A stretch of 64,000 nt of DNA from UBA5314 sp040217815 (GCA_040217815.1 JBEHWI010000015.1:1-64000); one strand, 5' to 3'; shown: positions 33,761 to 42,740, counted from the first letter of the stretch. The notes: generated by a model not told the origin, from the letters alone. Program-made: numbers and translations.

Positions 33761-36406
33761 TTAATCGTTTTTCAGCCTGGCCTGGGCCGCAGCTAGCCTG
33801 GCCACCGGAATCCGGTAAGGTGAGCAGCTTACGTAGTTCAAACCGACCAGGTGACAGAATTCTATAGAGCTTGGCTCTCCGCCATGCTCCCCGCATATAC
33901 CCATCAAAACTCCGGGGCGCTCCCGGCGGGCGCCATCGACCGCCCAGCGCATCAAAGCGCCTACTCCTTTGCGGTCCAGTACGGCGAAGGGATTGTCCTT
34001 CATTATCTTCTTTTCCAGGTAAACCGGAATGAACTTGCCTTCTGCATCATCCCGGGAGAAACCCAGAGTAGTCTGGGTAAGATCGTTGGTGCCAAACGAG
34101 AAGAACTCGGCCTGGCTCGCTATTTCGTTGGCCATTATACATGCCCTGGGCAGCTCCAGCATAGTACCCACGGCAAAGTCCAGTTCCTCCCCGGTCTCGT
34201 CTTTGACCGTATTATAAACATCCATGATTTCGGATTTCAGGTAGGCAAACTCGGCAATGTCCATAACCAGAGGAATTTCCACCTCGGCAAAGGTCTTAAC
34301 CCCTTCCCTTTTCAAACGGGTGGCAGCTTCAAATATGGCCCGGGCCTGCATGCGATATATCTCGGGATAAGTGAGTCCCAGCCGGCAGCCGCGGTGGCCC
34401 AGCATGGGATTGGCCTCCGAGAGGCTGTTGATCTTTTTGAGCAATTCTTCCCTGGCCCGCAGCTGGCCGTTGCTGACCTTGTTGAATTTTAGTTCGGCTA
34501 TTTCCAAAAGCAGTTCTTCCCTATCGGGCAGGAATTCGTGCAGAGGGGGATCCAGCAGACGAATGGTAACCGGATATGGTGACATCGCCTTTAAGATTCC
34601 ATAAAAATCTTCTCTTTGCACGGGCAGTAATTTGGCCAGAGCCGCTTCCCTTTCCTCAAGGGTTTCGGCTAGAATCATCTCCTGAACCACCGGTAGTCTA
34701 TCCTGGGCCATAAACATGTGCTCAGTGCGGCACAGACCGATACCGGTAGCACCGAACTGCCTGGCCCGAGCGGCATCTTCCGGAGTGTCGGCATTGGCCC
34801 TGACCTCCAGCATCTTGGCTTCATCAGCCCATTTTAAAAGGGTTTCAAACTCATCTGAGAGAGTAGGTTCGATCATTGGAACTTCGCCCAGCATTACCTG
34901 ACCGGTGGAGCCGTCCAGGGTTATGATATCCCCCTCTTTGACGGTAATGCCGTTAACCGTAAACTCCCGAGCATTATAGTTTATCTTGATGCTTTCACAT
35001 CCACACACACAGGGTTTGCCCATTCCCCGGGCCACCACCGCAGCGTGGGAAGTCATCCCGCCCCGGGCGGTCAGGGTGCCCTGAGCGTGAATCATGCCGT
35101 GGATGTCATCGGGAGTAGTCTCATTCCTCACCATGACTACCCTTTCACCGGCACCTCCAAGTTTCTCAGCCAGATCGGCATCGAAGACCACCTTTCCAGA
35201 AGCGGCACCCGGAGAAGCCGAAAGGCCAACCGCAATGGGCTCCAATTTTATGCTGGTGTCAATTTGCCGGTGGAGAAGCTGGTTTATGGCTTCCGGATCA
35301 ACCCTCATTAAGGCTTCTTCAATGGTCAACAATCCCTCGTTCACCATATCCACGGCCACCTTCACCGATGCTTTAGCGGTGCGTTTGCCATTTCTGGTCT
35401 GCAGCATGTAAAGGATGCCTTTTTCAACCGTAAACTCTATGTCCTGCAGGTCGCGATAGTGGTTCTCCAGTTTGTTGCAGGTATCCACGAATTGCTGATA
35501 GACGCTGGGCAGTTCTTCCTTGAGCTTACTTATCGGAGTGGGCGTTCTTATGCCGGCCACTACGTCCTCACCCTGGGCATTTATTAAGAACTCTCCGTAT
35601 AGTTCTTTGTCCCCGGTAGCGGGATTGCGGGTAAACGCCACCCCGGTTCCACTGTCGTCACCCATGTTGCCAAAAGCCATGCATTGGACGTTGACGGCAG
35701 TTCCCAGGCTGTCGTCGATCTTGTTCAAGCGGCGGTAGACAATCGCCCGCTGGTTGTTCCAGGAGCCAAAAACAGCTTTGATGGCCATAACCAACTGCTC
35801 TTTAACATCTTGGGGGAAGTCAAAGCCCTTAACGTTTTTGATCAGGGCTTTATATTCACTTATGATCTCTTGGAGTTCGGTCGCGGGGATTTCGTAATCG
35901 AATATCAAGCTCAGTTTGCGTTTATAACGCTCCACAATTTCTTCAAAATTGTGATGCTCTACCTCCAGGACCACATTGCTGAACATTTGAATAAAACGGC
36001 GATAACAATCATAGGCAAATCTTTCATCCCCGGTCAAAGCCGCCAGTCCCTGGACCGACTCATCGTTTAGACCCAGGTTTAATATAGTATCCATCATACC
36101 CGGCATGGAAATGGCCGCCCCCGAACGAACCGATACCAGTAGCGGATCGGACTTGTTGCCGAATTTCTTGTTGGTAGCCTCCTCCAGCATGGCCAGGGCT
36201 TTATATGTTTGGTCCAGCATGTCTTCCGGGAACTGCTCTCCTGCTTCTATGTAGGCATTGCACGCCTCAGTGCTTATGGTGAATCCCGGGGGCACCGGCA
36301 ATCCGATATTGGTCATTTCGGCCAGGTTGGCCCCCTTGCCTCCTAGTAAGGACTTCATCCCCGAGTTTCCTTCCGCAAAAGGGTACACATATTTGTGGCT
36401 AGACAT
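33761..36406 (-). CDS. ppdK: Pyruvate, phosphate dikinase
   Basis: This 881-residue PPDK interconverts pyruvate, ATP and phosphate with phosphoenolpyruvate, AMP and pyrophosphate. It has the N-terminal ATP-grasp domain, the swivelling phospho-histidine domain with 'GGMTSHAAVVARGMGKPCVCG' (His phosphorylated; neighbouring Thr is the PpsR target), and a C-terminal PEP/pyruvate TIM barrel ending 'MGICGEHGGEPSSIEFCHLVGLNYVSCSPYRIPVARLAAAQA'. The start overlaps ppsR by eight bases with AGGAGG inside it. For a syntroph growing on fatty acids this is a route to PEP for gluconeogenesis. Confidence 0.97.
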   Translation of the reverse strand: MSSHKYVYPFAEGNSGMKSLLGGKGANLAEMTNIGLPVPPGFTISTEACNAYIEAGEQFPEDMLDQTYKALAMLEEATNKKFGNKSDPLLVSVRSGAAISMPGMMDTILNLGLNDESVQGLAALTGDERFAYDCYRRFIQMFSNVVLEVEHHNFEEIVERYKRKLSLIFDYEIPATELQEIISEYKALIKNVKGFDFPQDVKEQLVMAIKAVFGSWNNQRAIVYRRLNKIDDSLGTAVNVQCMAFGNMGDDSGTGVAFTRNPATGDKELYGEFLINAQGEDVVAGIRTPTPISKLKEELPSVYQQFVDTCNKLENHYRDLQDIEFTVEKGILYMLQTRNGKRTAKASVKVAVDMVNEGLLTIEEALMRVDPEAINQLLHRQIDTSIKLEPIAVGLSASPGAASGKVVFDADLAEKLGGAGERVVMVRNETTPDDIHGMIHAQGTLTARGGMTSHAAVVARGMGKPCVCGCESIKINYNAREFTVNGITVKEGDIITLDGSTGQVMLGEVPMIEPTLSDEFETLLKWADEAKMLEVRANADTPEDAARARQFGATGIGLCRTEHMFMAQDRLPVVQEMILAETLEEREAALAKLLPVQREDFYGILKAMSPYPVTIRLLDPPLHEFLPDREELLLEIAELKFNKVSNGQLRAREELLKKINSLSEANPMLGHRGCRLGLTYPEIYRMQARAIFEAATRLKREGVKTFAEVEIPLVMDIAEFAYLKSEIMDVYNTVKDETGEELDFAVGTMLELPRACIMANEIASQAEFFSFGTNDLTQTTLGFSRDDAEGKFIPVYLEKKIMKDNPFAVLDRKGVGALMRWAVDGARRERPGVLMGICGEHGGEPSSIEFCHLVGLNYVSCSPYRIPVARLAAAQARLKND

Positions 36407-37220
36407 TGCTTAACCTCCTATAATATATTTCCAATATTTTGCTGGCAGTCTCCTCAACCGCCTTGTTGGTAACATCAATAACCGGGCAGCCGATCTTTCT
36501 CATGATCTTTTCGGCAAACTCCAGTTCTTCCTGAATGCGTTCCGAATTGGCGTAGGTAGCCTGACCGGCCAGGCCCATGGTCTTTAAGCGTTCGGTGCGA
36601 ATCCGGTTGAGCTGTTCGTGGCGAATGGTGAGACCGATAATCTTGCCTTTTGCCACCCGGTACAACTCCTGAGGAGGATTTACCTCAGGCACCAACGGTA
36701 CATTGGCCACTTTGATCCGCTTATGGGCCAGGTACATGGAAAGCGGAGTCTTTGAAGTCCGTGAGACGCCCACCAGAACTATATCGGCCTGCTCAATACC
36801 CCGAGGATCCTTACCATCGTCATAGCGGACGGCAAATTCGACCGCTTCCACTCTTCTATAATACATTTCATCTATCTTGCGCAGAAGGCCCGGCTCCCGT
36901 TTAGGTTCAATGTGGCTGGCCTTTTTAAAAGCATCGATCAAAGGCCCCAGTATGTCGACACAGACAACTCCGGTCTCCATGGCCCGGGCCTGCAGGTGGC
37001 GGGCCAGGTCGTCCACCACCAGGGTGTATGCAATAACGTAGCTTTCCATACGGGCATGGCTAACTATTTCATCAATAGTAGCCGTATCCGAAATGTTGGG
37101 CACCTGTCTAATCTCCATAGTCCCGGAATTAAACTGGCTGGCGGCGGCTCTTACCACCATTTCAGCCGTCTCACCGATGGAGTCGGATACGATATAGACG
37201 CCCGGTAAATGTTGGGTCAA
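36399..37220 (-). CDS. ppsR: PPDK regulatory protein (kinase/pyrophosphorylase)
   Basis: This 273-residue DUF299 protein switches PPDK off by ADP-dependent phosphorylation of the Thr next to its catalytic His, and on by phosphorolysis. The P-loop-like motif GVSRTSKT is at 151-158. The TTG start at 37220 is 8 bases after GGAGG. The gene overlaps ppdK by eight bases, so enzyme and regulator are made together. Confidence 0.95.
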   Translation of the reverse strand: MTQHLPGVYIVSDSIGETAEMVVRAAASQFNSGTMEIRQVPNISDTATIDEIVSHARMESYVIAYTLVVDDLARHLQARAMETGVVCVDILGPLIDAFKKASHIEPKREPGLLRKIDEMYYRRVEAVEFAVRYDDGKDPRGIEQADIVLVGVSRTSKTPLSMYLAHKRIKVANVPLVPEVNPPQELYRVAKGKIIGLTIRHEQLNRIRTERLKTMGLAGQATYANSERIQEELEFAEKIMRKIGCPVIDVTNKAVEETASKILEIYYRRLSNV

Positions 37221-37272
37221 AATCGAAACCTCCTGTCCAAGTCACTTGGTTCCCTATAAATAATCCGCCAGC

Positions 37273-37420
37273 TTAGTAGTCTGTAACACTTAAAACTTTA
37301 ATTTCCCGCCGACCAAATTTCCGCAGGGCTTTGTTGTGGTCAATCGCTCACTCCGCCGCCTCCCCCTACAAAATTTTTTCTCGGCGGATAAACTAAACTT
37401 TTAGATGTTACAGTCTACTA
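37273..37420. mobile_element. MITE-like element with about 40-bp terminal inverted repeats
   Basis: The ends are imperfect inverted repeats of about 40 bp. The left begins TAGTAGTCTGTAACA, and the right end, read in reverse complement, begins TAGTAGACTGTAACA; about 33 of 40 positions match. The ends are flanked by TA, as expected for a Tc1/mariner or IS630-type target duplication. There is no open reading frame inside. It fills the ppsR-ccpN gap and touches the ccpN stop codon. It could also act as an RNA hairpin. Confidence 0.5.
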
Positions 37421-37421
37421 G

Positions 37422-38069
37422 TCAAATACTGGCCAGGTCTAAAAAAAGCCGTGCAATGTTGGTTTTGGATATCTTGCCTACCACCTCTAGTTTTTCTTCA
37501 CCTTCTTCGTCGAGAAACACCCTAACTACCGGCAGACTGTCTACCTCGTGCTCCACTATCTTGCGGGACGCTTCCACAACTGTTTCATCGAGGGTTGTGG
37601 TTACAATATTGGGCATGCGCGTCATGATCACACTGACCGGAACCCGGTGAATATCCGCCTGTCCCAGGGTAGTCTTCAAGAAATCCTTTCTGGATACCAC
37701 CCCGTTAAGATAGTTCTCCCCATCGACTACATAGATGCTGCCCGTATCCTCTACAAAGAGGCTGACCACAGCATCATAAATACTACAGCTCTCCTTTACC
37801 ACCACGGGCATTGACTGTATATCCCGCACCCGGTACTGGGTGAGAATCCTGCGCAGTTCGGTATTGGCTCCCTGGTTTTTAAAGGTATAACCCACCCGCG
37901 GTTTGGCTTCCAAATAGCCGGACATCGTCAAAACCGCCAAATCAGGCCTGAGTGCCGCCCTGGTAACATTGAGCAGCTCGGCAATCTTTTCTCCGGTAAT
38001 CGGTTCCTGGACCTTGACTATCTCCAGGATTCTGGCCTGTCGTTCACTCAGTTCGATAATATTCACCAC
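37422..38069 (-). CDS. ccpN: CcpN-type transcriptional repressor (HTH plus two CBS domains)
   Basis: This 215-residue protein has an N-terminal winged helix ('RQARILEIVKVQEPITGEKIAELLNVTRAALRPDLAVLTMSGYL', residues 8-53) followed by two CBS domains (about 80-135 and 145-210). This is the CcpN architecture; in Bacillus CcpN represses gluconeogenic genes and is encoded with ppsR (yqfL). Here it lies just upstream of ppsR-ppdK, separated by the MITE-like element. A role controlling PEP synthesis in response to ATP or ADP is inferred from the family. Confidence 0.88.
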   Translation of the reverse strand: MVNIIELSERQARILEIVKVQEPITGEKIAELLNVTRAALRPDLAVLTMSGYLEAKPRVGYTFKNQGANTELRRILTQYRVRDIQSMPVVVKESCSIYDAVVSLFVEDTGSIYVVDGENYLNGVVSRKDFLKTTLGQADIHRVPVSVIMTRMPNIVTTTLDETVVEASRKIVEHEVDSLPVVRVFLDEEGEEKLEVVGKISKTNIARLFLDLASI

Positions 38070-38153
38070 CCAATTATGCTATACTTTTTGGGCTAATCAA
38101 TATTAATTATATATACTGAATCGAACTTGTGAAATCCTGTTTCAAAATAATTT

Positions 38154-40220
38154 TTAATAAACAAGCTTGCCAAAATCTGCCACCAGCTTGCACAAGGTGG
38201 TTGTTTTCCGCAGTATTCCCAGGCGGGCCGCCTTGAGTTGCTCATCTTCAATCATTACCATTACCGCACCAAAGAAATTGTCAATAAAGGACCGAAGGGC
38301 CGCCAACTGACTTAAGGCTTCATTATATTCCCGAGCTTTTAACAGCGGCAGCAGCCTTTGCTCGGTGTCCTTAACGGCCTGGTACAGGGCGATTTCACTT
38401 GCATCCTGTAGGATCGAATCATCAAATAGCTCCTGCTCCCACTTGCGGGAAAGATTATTGGAACGATTAAAGACCACCATAAAGTCTTCAAAAAGAGGAT
38501 CCTGTTTAAAGGCCTGGAGGCATTCAACCCGCTGGTGGACTTCTTTTAAGTCCTGGGGAGCCAGTTGTAACACCGCATCGATCACATCATATGAGTAGCC
38601 CCGTTCCAACAGAACTCCGCGCAGTCGCTGGAGGATAAAGTCCAAAACCTCCCGAGCTGTGTCTTCGCGGTTGTTTTCCGGTATAATTCCATCAAAGTTG
38701 TCGTAGGCAGCTAGGCAGCACTCCCGGATATCTATATCCAAAGAACGCTCCAAAACAACATTTACAATACCCAGGGCCTGGCGGCGCAAGGCATAAGGGT
38801 CCTGCGATCCGGTCGGTTTAATGCCGATTGCGAAACATCCCACCAGATTGTCAAATTTCTCGGAAAGGCTAAGAACCATACCCGTGGCCGTAACCGGGAG
38901 CTCACCCCCGGCATACCTGGGCAGGTAGTGCTCAAGGATAGCCTGGCTGACCTCCTGGTCTTCTCCTCCCACCAGTGCGTAATAACGTCCCATCACGCCT
39001 TGCAGCTCCGGAAACTCATACACCATTGAACTCAAGAGGTCGGCTTTACACAGAGCCGCGGCTCTTTTTAAACGACCGGCATCACTCAGTCCCGAAGCCG
39101 TCCCCAAAGCAACAGCCAATTTCTTCAACCTGTCTACCTTATCCTGCAGGCTGCCCAGTCGTTCGTGGAACAGCACATCTTTAAAACCGGCAGCCATATC
39201 ATCCAGGCTCTTTTTGGTATCTTCTTTCCAGAAAAACAGGGCGTCTTCCAGGCGGGCTTTAATAACCCGCTCGTTTCCGGAGCGCACTATATCAAGACTG
39301 TAATCGGTGCCGTTTCGCACGCCAATAAACCCAGACAGCAGTTTACCCTGCGTATCAAAGACCGGGAAATAGCGCTGGTGCTCGATCATGCTGGTGGTTA
39401 AGACCTCGGGTGGCACCTCCAGGTATGATGGAGAAAAGGATCCGAAAAATGCGGTAGGATATTCAACCAGATAGTTTATCTCATCCAGCAGGTCATCGTT
39501 TTCCATAGCTTTGCCACCCTGAGCGGTGGCAACTTTTTGAACTTGCTGCCAGATCATGGCCCGCCTCTGGTCCTGGTCCAGGATCACGTAGTTTTTCTCC
39601 AATATCTCAAAATAAGCGGATATGCTATCTACCTGTATGGGGCCGGAAGCAAGAAAGCGATGGCCCCAGGTGATGTTGCTACTGGAAACATTTTCTACCG
39701 CCAGAGGTACGATCTGCTCTCCGAAAAGGGTCAACAACCAGCGGATGGGCCGGGCAAAGCGGGTACTAAAGTAGGCCCAGCGCATGGACTTGGGAAATGG
39801 TATCGAGTTTATTACGTTGTGCAAAATATCAGGTAGTAAATCCATGCTATCCCTGCCGTTTTCTTTTTTAACGGCAAAAAGGTACTCCACTCTATCAACT
39901 TCCCTTATCAGCAAATCGGAAAATTCCATTCCCTGAGCCCGGGCAAAGCCAAGTCCGGCTTTGGAAGGTTGGCCTTCTTTATCAAAGGCGATGTTCTTTT
40001 TGGGTCCCCGGTTTTCAATAACGGCGTCTTCCTGACACTCTACCAGACCCTTGACCAGAAGCACCAGACGCCGGGGAGTTCCGTAGCCGCTTACTTCTTC
40101 ATAGGAAAGCCTTGCCTCACCCAACTTCTGGGCCGCCAGCTCCTTTAAAGATTGGACCGCTGACGGCATATATGCGGACGGGATCTCTTCTACGCCGATT
40201 TCCATTAATAGATCGCGCAC
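38154..40220 (-). CDS. glyS: Glycyl-tRNA synthetase beta subunit
   Basis: This 688-residue beta subunit starts MRDLLMEIGVEEIPSAYMPSAVQSLK, with 'GTPRRLVLLVKGL', 'PKSMRWAYFSTRFARPIRWLLTL' and a C-terminal anticodon-binding region. The GTG start at 40220 follows GGAGGGGG and lies two bases after the glyQ stop. The alpha2-beta2 enzyme charges tRNA-Gly. Confidence 0.97.
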   Translation of the reverse strand: MRDLLMEIGVEEIPSAYMPSAVQSLKELAAQKLGEARLSYEEVSGYGTPRRLVLLVKGLVECQEDAVIENRGPKKNIAFDKEGQPSKAGLGFARAQGMEFSDLLIREVDRVEYLFAVKKENGRDSMDLLPDILHNVINSIPFPKSMRWAYFSTRFARPIRWLLTLFGEQIVPLAVENVSSSNITWGHRFLASGPIQVDSISAYFEILEKNYVILDQDQRRAMIWQQVQKVATAQGGKAMENDDLLDEINYLVEYPTAFFGSFSPSYLEVPPEVLTTSMIEHQRYFPVFDTQGKLLSGFIGVRNGTDYSLDIVRSGNERVIKARLEDALFFWKEDTKKSLDDMAAGFKDVLFHERLGSLQDKVDRLKKLAVALGTASGLSDAGRLKRAAALCKADLLSSMVYEFPELQGVMGRYYALVGGEDQEVSQAILEHYLPRYAGGELPVTATGMVLSLSEKFDNLVGCFAIGIKPTGSQDPYALRRQALGIVNVVLERSLDIDIRECCLAAYDNFDGIIPENNREDTAREVLDFILQRLRGVLLERGYSYDVIDAVLQLAPQDLKEVHQRVECLQAFKQDPLFEDFMVVFNRSNNLSRKWEQELFDDSILQDASEIALYQAVKDTEQRLLPLLKAREYNEALSQLAALRSFIDNFFGAVMVMIEDEQLKAARLGILRKTTTLCKLVADFGKLVY

Positions 40221-40222
40221 TG

Positions 40223-41131
40223 TTATACCCCCTCCTGACTTAAAATTTCTTTGCGCATTTTTTCGTCTTTTATCAATGGGAATCCCAATCTCTCGCGCTG
40301 GGCCAGGTATTCACCGGCCACCAGGCGGGCCAGGGCTCTAACCCGGCCGATATATCCGGTTCTTTCCGTTACACTGATAGCACCTCTGGCGTCCAGCAAG
40401 TTGAACAGATGCGAACACTTGAGCACATAATCATAAGCCGGCTGCACCAGGTGCAGGGCCGCTATATGGTTGGCCTCCTTTTCACAGATGTTAAACATGG
40501 TTGTGAGCGCTGAAACATCCGCCGCTTCAAAATTGTAATGAGAATAGTCGACTTCGGCCTGGTGATGCACGTCAGCATAGCTGATTCCCTCAACCCATTC
40601 AATGTCAAAAATGCTTTCTTTATTCTGGATGTACATTGCGATGCGCTCGATACCATAGGTTATTTCTGCACAAACCGGGAAGCAATCAATTCCGCCGCAC
40701 TGTTGAAAATAGGTAAACTGGGTAATTTCCATTCCATCCAGCCATATTTCCCAACCCAGGCCCCAGGCGCCCAGGGTCGGTGATTCCCAGTTGTCCTCCA
40801 CCAGACGGATGTCATGTTCCTGCGGATCGATGCCCAGGTCGCGCAGGCTTTCCAGGTATAAATCTATAACATTGTCTGGCGATGGTTTTAGTATTACCTG
40901 GTATTGATAATAGTGTTGGAGCCGGTTGGGATTTTCGCCATAGCGTCCGTCAGTGGGACGCCTGGACGGTTCTATATAAGCGACCTTCCATGGCTCCGGT
41001 CCCAGGGCCCGTAAAAAGGTGGCCGGATTCATGGTTCCGGCACCTTTTTCCACGTCATAAGGCTGCTGAATAATGCATCCCTGTTTGCCCCAGTAATTAT
41101 TCAATTTGAGTATCATTTCCTGGAAGTTCAT
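40223..41131 (-). CDS. glyQ: Glycyl-tRNA synthetase alpha subunit
   Basis: This 302-residue catalytic subunit has the signatures 'YWGKQGCIIQQPYDVEKGAGTMNPATFLRALGPEPWKVAYIEPSRRPTDGRYGENPNR' and 'GWEIWLDGMEITQFTYFQQ'. The ATG at 41131 is 7 bases after AAAGGAGG. Expression is governed by the T-box leader just upstream. Confidence 0.98.
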   Translation of the reverse strand: MNFQEMILKLNNYWGKQGCIIQQPYDVEKGAGTMNPATFLRALGPEPWKVAYIEPSRRPTDGRYGENPNRLQHYYQYQVILKPSPDNVIDLYLESLRDLGIDPQEHDIRLVEDNWESPTLGAWGLGWEIWLDGMEITQFTYFQQCGGIDCFPVCAEITYGIERIAMYIQNKESIFDIEWVEGISYADVHHQAEVDYSHYNFEAADVSALTTMFNICEKEANHIAALHLVQPAYDYVLKCSHLFNLLDARGAISVTERTGYIGRVRALARLVAGEYLAQRERLGFPLIKDEKMRKEILSQEGV

Positions 41132-41239
41132 TATTCTTTCCTCCTTTAATAGTCATCATCCGACCGGTTTTTGATTGTCTTTTTAAATATTCTCCAGCAT
41201 CTCACCATCCGGCTCGGCAGTTTAAATCCCCGTATAAAA

Positions 41240-41455
41240 TAAAAAAACCCGTCCTTAAAAGCAGGGACGGGATTAACCGCGGTTCCACCCTGATTGGCAT
41301 AATGCCCACTCTTAAAGACCCAGGTTTTACTTGCCTTAAAGGCGTTCCTCCTGCGGCTCCAAAGCGCCTTCGGAAAGTATCTCTACCGGGTTTCCAGCCT
41401 CCCCGGCTCTCTATCAAGAGATATCTTTCTTACTCCTCTTCTTCACAGCCAGACT
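41240..41455 (-). promoter_or_regulatory. T-box leader (tRNA-Gly responsive) of glyQS
   Basis: The minus strand shows the T-box sequence AGGGTGGAACCGCGG (41291-41277) followed by a terminator stem CCCGTCC/GGACGGG with seven T (41271-41244). Upstream, stem I has the AGAGAGCCGGGG...GAAACCCGG distal part. A GGC triplet at 41368-41366, after GAA, is a candidate Gly specifier. Uncharged tRNA-Gly should favour antitermination. Confidence 0.92.
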
Positions 41456-41470
41456 ATAAAATTCATAATA

Positions 41471-41499
41471 AGTTTACCTGAGCCCTGATAGCTTGTCAA
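41471..41499 (-). promoter_or_regulatory. Promoter of the T-box/glyQS transcript
   Basis: Perfect TTGACA (41499-41494), a 17-bp spacer and TAAACT (41476-41471) lie just before the leader. Confidence 0.7.
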
Positions 41500-41587
41500 C
41501 TTAAGGGCACTGCCCATTTTAAACCCTAAAAACATCCTGACACCATTAAATACCTTCCCGCGCATTAAATGGAAGCATCATGCATTA

Positions 41588-41617
41588 TTGACAATCATTT
41601 CTTGTATACAGTATACT
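41588..41617 (+). promoter_or_regulatory. Promoter with palindromic operator for the GreA-like gene
   Basis: TTGACA and TATACT are 18 bp apart. The palindrome GTATAC-A-GTATAC (41604-41616) overlaps the -10 box, with a third related hexamer GTATGC at 41619, which suggests repressor binding. Confidence 0.7.
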
Positions 41618-41627
41618 TGTATGCAGA

Positions 41628-41669
41628 GGGTATTTTGCCTGCGAGGCGAAATACCCCAAAGCTTTTTTC
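41628..41669 (+). terminator. Attenuator-like hairpin in the leader of the GreA-like gene
   Basis: GGGTATTTTGCCT and AGGCGAAATACCC form a 13-bp stem with one mismatch and a 3-nt loop. A T-run (TTTTTT) follows 6 bases later. It lies between the promoter and the ribosome site. Confidence 0.5.
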
Positions 41670-41706
41670 AAGCTTTTTCCATTTAATTACTTCAGGAGGG
41701 ACTTAT

Positions 41707-42156
41707 ATGAATCAGGCAAGTATTAACCCCTTATCCCCTGATGTTTTAATTGAACAGCTGGTAGCCATCGAAGACAAACGCTACCGCTGGCTCGATGAGC
41801 AGGTTCCCCTGCCCTCCCGGGAGCGGGATGAACTAGATAACCTGTTGGACAGATACATAGAGGCCTTGCTCGCCTTGATCAGAGAATCACAGCGCAGTTT
41901 GCAGTTTAGCAATCAGCTTCCTTATGTAATCATGAACAGCAAAGTTGAAGTTGAACTGTTAAACCGCCAACAGCGCCAATTTTATCGCATATTGCCATTT
42001 TATGAAGACCGGGTATCTGCCGGTGATATATCAATTCTCTCACCAGTGGGCCGCTCTCTTTTGCTGCAGGAGAGCGGAGCCCGGGTAAGCGTTCCCGCCC
42101 CCGGCGGTGAATTGCTGCTTCACATCCACTCTATTTCCATGCATCACGGTGGTTAA
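41707..42156 (+). CDS. GreA/GreB C-terminal-domain protein
   Basis: This 149-residue protein has a helical N-terminal half and a C-terminal domain like that of transcript cleavage factors ('AGDISILSPVGRSLLLQESGARVSVPAPGGELLLHIHSI' matches the GreA pattern of SPxGxALLG...VPxPxG). The N-terminus lacks the acidic coiled-coil tip (two acidic residues) in recognisable form, so it may bind RNA polymerase without stimulating cleavage, as Rnk or Gfh-type proteins do. The ATG at 41707 follows GGAGGG. The promoter, operator and hairpin upstream suggest regulated expression. Confidence 0.78.
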   Translation: MNQASINPLSPDVLIEQLVAIEDKRYRWLDEQVPLPSRERDELDNLLDRYIEALLALIRESQRSLQFSNQLPYVIMNSKVEVELLNRQQRQFYRILPFYEDRVSAGDISILSPVGRSLLLQESGARVSVPAPGGELLLHIHSISMHHGG

Positions 42157-42167
42157 AAAGGTCGGTA

Positions 42168-42176
42168 TGCTATAAA
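42168..42176 (+). promoter_or_regulatory. Extended -10 promoter for the yjdF leader
   Basis: TGC-TATAAA is an extended -10 box about 8 bases before the structured leader. No -35 match is obvious. Confidence 0.45.
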
Positions 42177-42183
42177 ATAGGAT

Positions 42184-42290
42184 TGGCAGGGATAAAAACA
42201 CGGTCCGGTTGGTAGTCCGGGCGCGGGTGAGAGAACTTCACCCGTCAGTAACCTTCCCTCCTGGGTTGTCCGTTCCCTGTGGGATGCCTA
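42184..42290 (+). promoter_or_regulatory. Probable yjdF riboswitch
   Basis: A structured leader of about 107 bases precedes a yjdF gene. Its elements are GGCAGGGATAAAAAC, a GGTCCGG...GTCCGG segment, the hairpin CGGGTGA/TCACCCG, and a closing TCCCTGTGGGATGCC that can pair back to the start. Gene linkage and layout fit the yjdF RNA class, which binds azaaromatic compounds. Assignment rests on context and partial motifs. Confidence 0.7.
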
Positions 42291-42305
42291 AAAGGAGGGT
42301 TTATA

Positions 42306-42731
42306 ATGGAAGATGATACGGTAAAAGTTAGGCTCTGGGTGTACTTTGAAGAGCCCTTTTGGGTCGGCCTCTTCGAAAGATATTATCAGGGCAGGATTAC
42401 AGCCTGCAAAGTGGTATTCGGACCTGAACCGCGCGGCTGGGAAATTGCCCGGTTTGTTGATTCCCGCTACCAGCATCTGGCTTTCAGCCCATCGGTAGAA
42501 GGGGTTTGCTCTTTCGAATCAATCAGGATAAACCCCAAAAGGAGGCAGCGAGCCATCAGCCGGCAAATTAAGCAGGTAGGAAGTACCTGCTCCCAACAGG
42601 CTCTGCAGCTGCAGAGGGAAGCCTGTAGTAAGGAGCGCCGGGCCAGACGCAGTCAACAACGAGCCGAGCAAGCCCAACAAAAATACCTGCTCAAACAGGC
42701 AAAAAAGAAGGAAAAGAAAAAAGGCCACTAG
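42306..42731 (+). CDS. yjdF: YjdF family protein (DUF2992)
   Basis: This 141-residue protein begins 'MEDDTVKVRLWVYFEEPFWVGLFERYYQGRITACKVVFGPEPRGWEI', the DUF2992 core. 'INPKRRQRAISRQIK' and a very basic Lys/Arg/Gln-rich C-terminal tail follow. The ATG at 42306 is 7 bases after AAGGAGG. Family function is unknown; in other Firmicutes expression is switched by the yjdF riboswitch, present here too. The stop codon lies inside the terminator hairpin. Confidence 0.9.
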   Translation: MEDDTVKVRLWVYFEEPFWVGLFERYYQGRITACKVVFGPEPRGWEIARFVDSRYQHLAFSPSVEGVCSFESIRINPKRRQRAISRQIKQVGSTCSQQALQLQREACSKERRARRSQQRAEQAQQKYLLKQAKKKEKKKGH

Positions 42732-42740
42732 GCCTTTTTT
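42717..42740 (+). terminator. Terminator overlapping the yjdF stop codon
   Basis: AAAAAAGGCC-ACTA-GGCCTTTTTT is a perfect 10-bp stem with a T-run, bidirectional in form. Confidence 0.85.
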
